This document shows positions 8,431-15,523 of a stretch of 43,232 nucleotides of DNA, one piece after another. The first letter of the stretch is position 1. Every line of letters starts with the position of its first letter. A program made the translations under genes and the position numbers. The notes under the pieces were generated by a model, which worked only from the letters and a program-made list of their open reading frames with translations, had not been told where the DNA came from and did not search any database. Source of the DNA: a bacterium. GTDB lineage: Bacteria > Patescibacteriota > Minisyncoccia > UBA6257 > GWB1-50-10. The stretch lies in the NCBI GenBank assembly GCA_030647415.1, contig JAUSKB010000012.1:1-43232 (forward strand), in the 5' to 3' direction.

Positions 8431-9522
8431 CTACCGCACCTGCACCGCAGCCAACACCACCGCGTGGTTGAGGGCAAGGAAGCTCACGACAACGAGGAGG
8501 GCGAGTGTGGCTCCCGCGAGCGCGTGGGGGAGGTGGACGTGCTCCATGGTCGCCGTGGCCATAAGGAGCGCCGCCCCGAGCGCAGTCATGAGCACGAGGA
8601 GCAAAACGTTCGCGGTCGCGCGGGGGCTCGCGAGGAGCTGGCCCACCACCGTGGATTCGCGCCCCGATGAAGTCTCGACGACCGCCGGAACGACCGGGGC
8701 GGTTTCTGGCGTACCCGGAACGGCGACAAACGAGGTGTCAACCGCTTGTGCCGGCGCGGACGGCGCCACCAACGCCGGTGGGGGCACGGCCTTCACCCGA
8801 GCAGGTTTCGGTTTTGACATCTCGGTCTGCGCGGCGGCGACTTCCGGCGCAAGCGCCGGAACCACGACAATCGGGGTTGGAGTCGGTGCTGGTGCTGGAA
8901 CTGAAGCTGGCGGTGTTATCGCGGCGGGCTTCCCTGCCTTCGCTAAAGCTACGGCGGGCAAGCCGAAGAACTGCACAACGTAGACGGCGCGCTGACCCTG
9001 GTACTCCCCCTCCGCGACACCGATGCCGATTTCCGAGTAGTGCCCGTTCATGATGTTCGCGCGGTGCGACGGGCTCCGCATCCATGCATCCACCACATCC
9101 TTCGAGTCCATGAAGTTCACCGCCAAATTCTCACCGGCGTACGCGTAGGCGTACCCCGCCTGCTTGAACCATGCCCACGGCGCGGTGCCATCCGGCGCCG
9201 TGTGCGCAAAGTACCCCTTGGCCGCCATGTCATCCGCCTTCTTCTGCGCCGCCCCTTGGAGTAGCGGATTCACCGCGAGCGTGCCGAATACCTCGTTCCC
9301 CCGCTCCGCATTCGTCGCGTCCACGATGACGCCGGGGAGAATTGCCGCGAAGAACTTCGCGGGAATGATGAAAAACACCTGCGCGAGGAAAACAAGCTCG
9401 ATGAAAAGCGCCACGGTGAGCGCCGCGATGGGTAGCTCCCAGCGACCGACGTGCTGGCGTCCGTAATGATTGTTCGTGGGTTCCTCCATACGTTCAGTAT
9501 ACCAAACAAACTTATACCACAT
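8431..9522 (-). CDS. CAP/SCP-domain (YkwD-like) membrane-anchored secreted protein
   Basis: NAERGN..., YFAHTAPDGT, YAGENLAVNF, AWMRSPSHRANIMN, EIGIGVAEG motifs; N- and C-terminal TM segments. Confidence 0.88.
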   Translation of the reverse strand: MWYKFVWYTERMEEPTNNHYGRQHVGRWELPIAALTVALFIELVFLAQVFFIIPAKFFAAILPGVIVDATNAERGNEVFGTLAVNPLLQGAAQKKADDMAAKGYFAHTAPDGTAPWAWFKQAGYAYAYAGENLAVNFMDSKDVVDAWMRSPSHRANIMNGHYSEIGIGVAEGEYQGQRAVYVVQFFGLPAVALAKAGKPAAITPPASVPAPAPTPTPIVVVPALAPEVAAAQTEMSKPKPARVKAVPPPALVAPSAPAQAVDTSFVAVPGTPETAPVVPAVVETSSGRESTVVGQLLASPRATANVLLLVLMTALGAALLMATATMEHVHLPHALAGATLALLVVVSFLALNHAVVLAAVQVR

Positions 9523-9653
9523 CTACAGAAATAGAGCAATAGCGCACGGTCCGTGGGGAGCGGGGGCGACCGATACTATCACAACCAGAATTAATACTTG
9601 GGAAGTCGGACTTCCAACGAGGAGGTCCGACTTCCAAAAATCGGGAACCACAG

Positions 9654-11738
9654 CTACCGGACGGTGGCTCTGAAGTCCTGCGCGAGAACGCGGGCGATTT
9701 CCTCAACCAGCCGGTCCACCTCGGAGGAGGTGAGCGTCCGGTCTGGCGCCTGGAAGACGAACCGAAGCGTGATGCTCTGTTCCCCCTTCCATGCGGGGTC
9801 AATGTACTCGTCCACGAGGTCCACATCCTCCATGATATCCGCCCCGGCCGCCTGCGCCGCGCGCATGACCTCCCCGATGCGAACTGAAATAGGAACACGG
9901 AGCGAGAGGTCGCGGATGACCGAGGGGAAGAGCGAGAGCGGCGCGAAGGCGACATTCCCCGAAGCAAGCGCGGCGATCGCTTCAAGGTCAAGCTCGGCGA
10001 GCGATACCCGCCAGTCCCGCGGAGCTCGCGGCGAGGCGCCAATGTACCCCACCGGCTTTCCCTCCGCCATGACGGTTACGGTATGCACACCGTCCGTGGC
10101 GTTCGCGGCCATGTGGGTGATGAGTGCCGTACCAACATTCGTGGGCTTCACCGCAAAGGTGATATCCCGGATACCAAACCCCTCGAGGAGGCGCAGAAGC
10201 GCGCCCTTGAGCTCGAAGAATGTCTCGCGCTTCTTCGCCGCGAGCGCGCACCCTACCATGAGCCGTTCTGTGATGCCGACGCCGCGACCGCCTGCCCACT
10301 GGAAGACCTTCCCCACCTCGAACACCCGACAGGCATCAAAGAATCGGGCGTTCGTTTTGACCGCACCGACGAGGTTTCCGGCAAGCGACGGGCGGAGCGC
10401 CTCAAAGAGGTCACTCGAGGGGTTTTCCAGGTACACGACTGCGCCCCCGGGCGCAAATGCCTTCGCATCCTCGTGACCGATGAACGAGTGTGTGTACACC
10501 TCATCGAATCCGAGGCCCACGAGCACATTTCGGACGTGGGATTTGGCAGCCACCGCAGGGTCATCGGCCGGCGGCGCAAGCGCCACGCGCGGTGCAGCGG
10601 ACGGCAAAGCCCCGTATCCCAGAAATCGAACCACCTCCTCCGCAACATCATTAAATGTCTCGATATCCATGCGTTCCGGCGGCACCTGCCAACGATTATC
10701 CTTGAGCGGCACGAATCCGAGCGCCGTGAGGATGGATATGACGCGGCGGGGCGCGACCGGCGCACCAATCAGCCGCTCGTACTTCTCACTGTCGAACCGG
10801 ACAATATGCGGCGTCGGCGCCTGCGGATGGGAATCAAATGAGTCGCCCCGCGTCGCATGTGTAGTATCCTCGAGAAGCTCCGCCGCACGGGCGAGCGCAT
10901 GGGCCGGGAGCGAGGTTGGCATCCCCCGCGCAAACCGTTGTGATGCATCGGTCGAGATGTTCACAGTGCGAGAAGTGCGGTAGATTGCGCTCGGTTCGAA
11001 GGTCGCCGCTTCGACAAGGATGCGGGTCGTCCCCGCCGTCACCTCCGCCTCCTTCCCGCCTTTCACGCCGGCGATTGCCTGCGGCCGTTTCGCGTCCGCG
11101 ATGACAAGGGTACTGGTTGGCAATGCTACGTCCGTACCGTCCCCGCCAGAGGCGGGTCCGCCTCCGGCGGAGATAGTTGTGATACGCTCCCCCGCCCGCG
11201 AAGGGCGGATAACGAGCGCATGCCCGTCCAGCCGGTCGAGATCAAACGCGTGGAGCGGCTGACCAGTTTCGAGCATCACATAGTTCATGATGTCCACCAC
11301 GTTCGAGATGGGTCGGAGACCGCACTCGACGAGAGTCTTCGCGAGCCAGGCGGGTGATGGAGCAACGCGGACGTTGTCAAACGCGCACGCGGTGTATCGA
11401 GGGCACCGGTCAGTATCCTTCACCGTCACTGAAAAGGTGCGTGGTGCGCGGGCAGAGCCGACCGGCCGGGGTGGTGTGGGGAACTTCAGCGCCACACCGA
11501 GCGCCGCGGCAAGCTCGCGGGCGATACCGATATGTCCCGAGCAATCCGCGTACCGGTTCGGCGGCAGTTTCACCTCAATTGCGTTTCCGCCCGCCTCCGC
11601 GGGGCCGGAGCCCGCTACGGCGGGGCGAAGGCCCGCGTCCTCCGCCTCGAATGAGTGGAGGGTGAGTGTGTCGATCGCCTGCTGCTTATTTTTGAGCGCA
11701 GGGACGAACTTTTTGAGGAGGGGGTAGGAGAACTTCAT
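9654..11738 (-). CDS. pheT: Phenylalanyl-tRNA synthetase beta subunit
   Basis: KFSYPLLKKFVP start, LPPNRYADCSGHIGIARELAA, SNVVDIMNYVMLETGQPLHAFD, FDxCRVFEVG, C-terminal anticodon-binding fold SITLRFVFQAPDRTLTSSEVD. Confidence 0.97.
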   Translation of the reverse strand: MKFSYPLLKKFVPALKNKQQAIDTLTLHSFEAEDAGLRPAVAGSGPAEAGGNAIEVKLPPNRYADCSGHIGIARELAAALGVALKFPTPPRPVGSARAPRTFSVTVKDTDRCPRYTACAFDNVRVAPSPAWLAKTLVECGLRPISNVVDIMNYVMLETGQPLHAFDLDRLDGHALVIRPSRAGERITTISAGGGPASGGDGTDVALPTSTLVIADAKRPQAIAGVKGGKEAEVTAGTTRILVEAATFEPSAIYRTSRTVNISTDASQRFARGMPTSLPAHALARAAELLEDTTHATRGDSFDSHPQAPTPHIVRFDSEKYERLIGAPVAPRRVISILTALGFVPLKDNRWQVPPERMDIETFNDVAEEVVRFLGYGALPSAAPRVALAPPADDPAVAAKSHVRNVLVGLGFDEVYTHSFIGHEDAKAFAPGGAVVYLENPSSDLFEALRPSLAGNLVGAVKTNARFFDACRVFEVGKVFQWAGGRGVGITERLMVGCALAAKKRETFFELKGALLRLLEGFGIRDITFAVKPTNVGTALITHMAANATDGVHTVTVMAEGKPVGYIGASPRAPRDWRVSLAELDLEAIAALASGNVAFAPLSLFPSVIRDLSLRVPISVRIGEVMRAAQAAGADIMEDVDLVDEYIDPAWKGEQSITLRFVFQAPDRTLTSSEVDRLVEEIARVLAQDFRATVR

Positions 11739-11747
11739 GTTGAGTAT

Positions 11748-11844
11748 GATACCAATATACGAATGGTACGAATGATGCTAATCATACGAATGGGGATTTA
11801 TTAGCATTATTCGTATCATTCGAATGAATTAGCATATTGGTATC
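11748..11844. repeat. Family A palindrome, copy A1 (between pheS and pheT)
   Basis: GATACCAATATACGAATGGTACGAATG...CATTCGAATGAATTAGCATATTGGTATC. Confidence 0.9.
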
Positions 11845-11847
11845 GCA

Positions 11848-12954
11848 CTAAAACTGCCTCACGAACCGCAAATCGGCGCCGTAGAACAAACGGATGTCCG
11901 GGATTCCATACTTGATCATCGCGAGCCGGTCGAGGCCGACGCCGAAGGCGAAGCCCTGAATCTCATCGGGATTGTACCGCACGGCATCAAAAACCCGGCG
12001 GTGCACCATCCCTGCCCCCATCACCTCAAGCCATGTTTCCTTTTGTTGGTTGTTCGTTGTCCCTCGGCTCCGCTCGGGATGGTGAGCGTGTCGAACCATT
12101 GGTTGTCGGTTGTTGGTTACTTTGATATCCACCTCGAGGCCCGGCTCCACGAACGGGAAGTAGCTCGGGCGGAAACGAAACGTAACTGCTTGTCCCCTGA
12201 AGAACTCCGTAAAGAAGCGCTCGACGACATACTTGAAGTTCGCAAGCGAGATGTCCGGCCCCACCATGAGCCCCTCCACCTGGTAGAAGTTGATCTCGTG
12301 GGAGGCGTCTGTCGCCTCGTACCGGAAGGTTCGACCGGGCACGATGATCTGGAAGGGCGGGTTGTGCGCCTCCATGTACCGGACCTGCATCGGCGAGGTA
12401 TGCGTCCGCATGAGTAACTTACGACCGACGACCGACGACCGACGACGGGCCTTGTTGTTTGTTGTTTGTTGTTTGTTGTCGGTTATCCAGAACGTGTCCC
12501 ACATCTCCCGTGCGGGGTGGTTCGCGGGGATGTTCAGCGCGTCAAAGTTGTACCGCTCCGTCTCCACCTCCGGACCCTCCACTACCGTGAAGTTCATGCC
12601 GGTGAAGATGCGGCGCACGTCGGCGTCCACGAGCGTGAGCGGGTGGAGGTGCCCCCGATGGAGCTTCGCGCCCGGCTTCGTGGGATCGAACTGCCGCGCG
12701 ACGGCCGCAGTCTCCTTCGCGAGTGCGGCGGCGCGAACCTTGAGCTGCAATTCGAATTCGTCGCGGAAGGCGTTCGCCGCACTCCCGAGTGATTTTCGCT
12801 CGGCGATGGGGCGCTTCGCAAGCGACCGCAAAATCTCGGTCAGCTTTCCCTTCCGCCCCACGTAGGCCACGCGCACGGCCTCGAGCTCGCCCGCGTCCGC
12901 CGAAGCGTCAAGGTCGCGGAAGGCATCAGTACGAAGCCGGTCAAGTTCGTCCAT
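11848..12954 (-). CDS. pheS: Phenylalanyl-tRNA synthetase alpha subunit
   Basis: GKLTEILRSL, HPLT, ANHPAREMWDTF, LMRTHTSPMQVRYME, GRTFRYEATDASH.xxFxQVEGL, RFRPSYFPFVEPGLEVDI, GFAFGVGLDRLAMIKYGIPDIR. Confidence 0.97.
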   Translation of the reverse strand: MDELDRLRTDAFRDLDASADAGELEAVRVAYVGRKGKLTEILRSLAKRPIAERKSLGSAANAFRDEFELQLKVRAAALAKETAAVARQFDPTKPGAKLHRGHLHPLTLVDADVRRIFTGMNFTVVEGPEVETERYNFDALNIPANHPAREMWDTFWITDNKQQTTNNKARRRSSVVGRKLLMRTHTSPMQVRYMEAHNPPFQIIVPGRTFRYEATDASHEINFYQVEGLMVGPDISLANFKYVVERFFTEFFRGQAVTFRFRPSYFPFVEPGLEVDIKVTNNRQPMVRHAHHPERSRGTTNNQQKETWLEVMGAGMVHRRVFDAVRYNPDEIQGFAFGVGLDRLAMIKYGIPDIRLFYGADLRFVRQF

Positions 12955-12969
12955 ATGATATTCAGTTTA

Positions 12970-13068
12970 CCCTGTTAGAGATTTGCATACAATTTCTATA
13001 TTCCGCACCGGTTAATGCCAACACATTCACGTGAGTTACAGTCAGTGTGCGCGCAAATCTCTAACAGG
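12970..13068. repeat. Family B element, copy B1
   Basis: CCCTGTTAGAGATTTGC.../...GCAAATCTCTAACAGG. Confidence 0.85.
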
Positions 13069-13169
13069 TCATTCGACTCTGAGAGTCTCAGACTCGAAGA
13101 GGTGAACCCCGTTCCGAAATACGTGCATAGATGCTTGCTGATACGACCAAACCGGCGTACACTTTTCCG

Positions 13170-13241
13170 TGCGGGGAGGAGCTCCGGATGCTCGTGAGGC
13201 TCATAACCTCATCGTAGTTGGTTCGATTCCAATCCCCGCAA
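13170..13241 (+). tRNA. tRNA-Met (CAT)
   Basis: Acceptor TGCGGGG/CCCCGCA; D-arm GAGC/GCTC; anticodon arm TGAGG-CTCATAA-CCTCA; T-arm GTTGGTTCGATTCCAAT. Confidence 0.85.
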
Positions 13242-13246
13242 CCCTT

Positions 13247-13312
13247 ACGAAACCCCCGACCCCCCAATCTGGGAAACCCTCGGTTTCCCATGTTTCCAAC
13301 ACGGGGGTTTCG
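13247..13312 (+). terminator. Nested hairpin downstream of tRNA-Met
   Basis: GAAACCCCCG...CGGGGGTTTC enclosing GGGAAACCctcGGTTTCCC. Confidence 0.5.
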
Positions 13313-13347
13313 CGTTGCGGAGCGCAGAATCGAACGGGAAATCGCGA

Positions 13348-13863
13348 CTAGAGCTTATCTTCGAAGATTAGCTCCATCTGCGACTGGTCATAGTATTTTC
13401 CCTCGACTCTCATCTCCTTCTCTGCGAGTCCGATCCGATGGAACCCGAGCTTCTCATACATATTTCTCGCGGCGACCTGAAGCTCATTCACACTCAACCG
13501 AACCTTTATGATCTTTGGGTTCGAGTGAAGGTCTTCTAGTATTCGGCTCATGAGCCTATACCCGATCCCCTTCCCTCTGAATGCGGGATTCACGAAGACG
13601 CTCACAATCGTCGCCATATGCTCCACGTGTCGCAACGACTCGAAGCGGACTCCCGCAATACCGACGAGTTGATCTAAGATCTTTGCTGCGTATGTGATGC
13701 GTTTCTGGTCCTCGAGTTTTCGTCGCCACTCATCATCGGGTAGATTTATTTCTTCCTCAAAAGAGCTGCCGAAGGCGGTTGGATCAGTTTTCAGGGCACG
13801 AAGTCGGAGTTCCTTGAAATCCCGCCAGTCTTCCTGGTTTAGCACTGCAATCTCCGATTCCAT
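13348..13863 (-). CDS. GNAT-family N-acetyltransferase
   Basis: VSVFVNPAFRGKGIGYRLMSRIL, VRLSVNELQVAARNMYEKLGF motifs. Confidence 0.88.
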   Translation of the reverse strand: MESEIAVLNQEDWRDFKELRLRALKTDPTAFGSSFEEEINLPDDEWRRKLEDQKRITYAAKILDQLVGIAGVRFESLRHVEHMATIVSVFVNPAFRGKGIGYRLMSRILEDLHSNPKIIKVRLSVNELQVAARNMYEKLGFHRIGLAEKEMRVEGKYYDQSQMELIFEDKL

Positions 13864-13986
13864 TCTTCAATGCTATCACAGATAGCGCGGTAGAACATTT
13901 GTAGTACACGCGCTATACTACCCTCCATAACAGACATATCAAGCACGGTCGGTTCGAAGCAGGGTCATCCGGAGGGGTGCCGGTGC

Positions 13987-14277
13987 ATGGCGTGCAAGGG
14001 CGGCGCGTGGTGCGGCGCAGGCCGCGGCTCTTGCCACGGCGGCTGGTGGATGGTGGTCCGCATCGTCATCATGCTCGCAATCGTCGCCGGGGCATTCGCG
14101 GCGGGCGTGAAGGCGGGCGAGTTCCGCGCCTGGTTCGGCGGCGGGTACGGGTCGTCGTACGGCCCCCGCATGATGCAGGGGTACAGCAATCGCGGATACG
14201 GGATGATGGGTCGCTGGTACGACAACATGGTACCGACGGCACCCACGACCCCGCCCGGCGACCAGCCCGCGCAGTAG
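13987..14277 (+). CDS. Small membrane protein with Gly/Tyr/Met-rich C-terminus
   Basis: 96-aa ORF with TM VVRIVIMLAIVAGAFAAGVKAG; followed by terminator hairpin. Confidence 0.55.
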   Translation: MACKGGAWCGAGRGSCHGGWWMVVRIVIMLAIVAGAFAAGVKAGEFRAWFGGGYGSSYGPRMMQGYSNRGYGMMGRWYDNMVPTAPTTPPGDQPAQ

Positions 14278-14296
14278 CCACGCTTTTGATTCAAAA

Positions 14297-14325
14297 CTAC
14301 AACCAGCGGCTCCACGCCGCTGGTT
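14297..14325 (+). terminator. Terminator after the 13987 ORF
   Basis: ACCAGCGGC-tccac-GCCGCTGGT followed by TTTGGTTTTG. Confidence 0.65.
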
Positions 14326-14785
14326 TTGGTTTTGCTCCCCGGGTGGCCTGCCCGTAACGCTTCACGTAGCGATGCGGGCGGGGACGAAGTTGGAACTTTT
14401 GTAGCCTCTGAAAACGAGAAAGGTGCCACACGTTGACCGTGTAGCGCCTTGTTTCTCTGAATCTTATCTCTCAGACTTGACCACTTTCTTCCCCACACAT
14501 CGAGTGGCTGCTACCCTGCCAAGAATGAGGTGTGTTTCTCGATTCGTTTCTTTGGAGACAGTATCCGTTTGGGGAAACATTCTAAGAGCTTCCCCACTAT
14601 CAATCGCATGTGCAATAAATGCGAAGGCGGACATTCCTTCGATTTGTCTTCTGCTTTTTTCCATTGAAAAATTCCTTTTGGTGATTAATACTATTTATCT
14701 TAAAAATTGAACGAACTAAAAAATATTATAGTATGTTGATATACTACATGTCAATCACTTCCCAGGTGGCTTCCCCGCCTGGGAT

Positions 14786-14810
14786 AAAAAGGGTGTCAGG
14801 AACCCTTTTT
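14786..14810. repeat. REP-like hairpin at the 3' end of the RAYT gene
   Basis: AAAAAGGGT-gtcagga-ACCCTTTTT. Confidence 0.85.
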
Positions 14811-15470
14811 CGGACGCCATGGATCCCGGATGGCGCATTGCAAATTGAATTTCTTGACGCTCCGTTCGACCCATGCCTTCGACCCGTACGGCCTGCTTCG
14901 TTTGATTGCGTCGCGAATTCGCTCTGTTTCTTCTTCCGATTCGCATTGATTGACCCACACGCGGTAGTTCTCCGGCTCCGCGACCGGCCACGCGCTCAAG
15001 ATCCTCCGCCGCGCTTCGCTCCCCTGCGTACGCGCATACAGGCTTGACCACTTCCAATCCTCCGCGCGACGCACGAGCCCCGCGCGCTTCGCGTTTGCCT
15101 CGACATATCGCACCAATGACGTGAAATACGCGTCCGTCTCGACTGGCATCGAATGGTATCGCCCTTGGTACACATGTCCGTATCCGACCGTGTTCGTCGT
15201 CGCGTGGTAACGTTGAGTGTGCGTCAGTGTGACCCAGTGCATGAACGCGGAAAGGTCGCCGTCGTTCCTCGGATGGAGCACCAGATGCCAATGGTTCGGC
15301 ATAAGGCAATATGCGAGAATGCGCATCGGCGTCAATTCCATTGCCTCTTCCATGATTCCGAGGAATTTTTGATAGTGCGCGTTCTTCGAAAACAACTTGA
15401 AACGAAAATTCGCGCGGTTCAGCACGTGATACACGATATCACCGACCTCCACACGAGATGCTCTGCCCAT
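14796..15470 (-). CDS. REP-associated tyrosine transposase (Y1/HUH, RAYT-type)
   Basis: YHVLNRANFRFKLF, ILAYCLMPNHWHLVLHP (HUH-like HWH), YQGRYHSMPVETDAYFTSLVRYVEANAKRAGLV, WKWSSL. Confidence 0.93.
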   Translation of the reverse strand: MGRASRVEVGDIVYHVLNRANFRFKLFSKNAHYQKFLGIMEEAMELTPMRILAYCLMPNHWHLVLHPRNDGDLSAFMHWVTLTHTQRYHATTNTVGYGHVYQGRYHSMPVETDAYFTSLVRYVEANAKRAGLVRRAEDWKWSSLYARTQGSEARRRILSAWPVAEPENYRVWVNQCESEEETERIRDAIKRSRPYGSKAWVERSVKKFNLQCAIRDPWRPKKGS

Positions 15471-15499
15471 GATAATAGCAACATTATACCACGACCTTG

Positions 15500-15523
15500 A
15501 AAAGGGTTCCTGACACCCTTTTT
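15500..15523. repeat. REP-like hairpin at the 5' end of the RAYT gene (inverted copy)
   Basis: AAAAGGGT-tcctgac-ACCCTTTTT; loop is the reverse complement of the 14786 copy. Confidence 0.85.

Noticed and set aside
8667-9085. Long overlapping ORFs on the opposite strand or in other frames of recG, pheT, pheS, ligA, Ig genes and pilus genes
   Set aside because: High GC gives many spurious ORFs; these lack recognisable domains and overlap well-supported genes.
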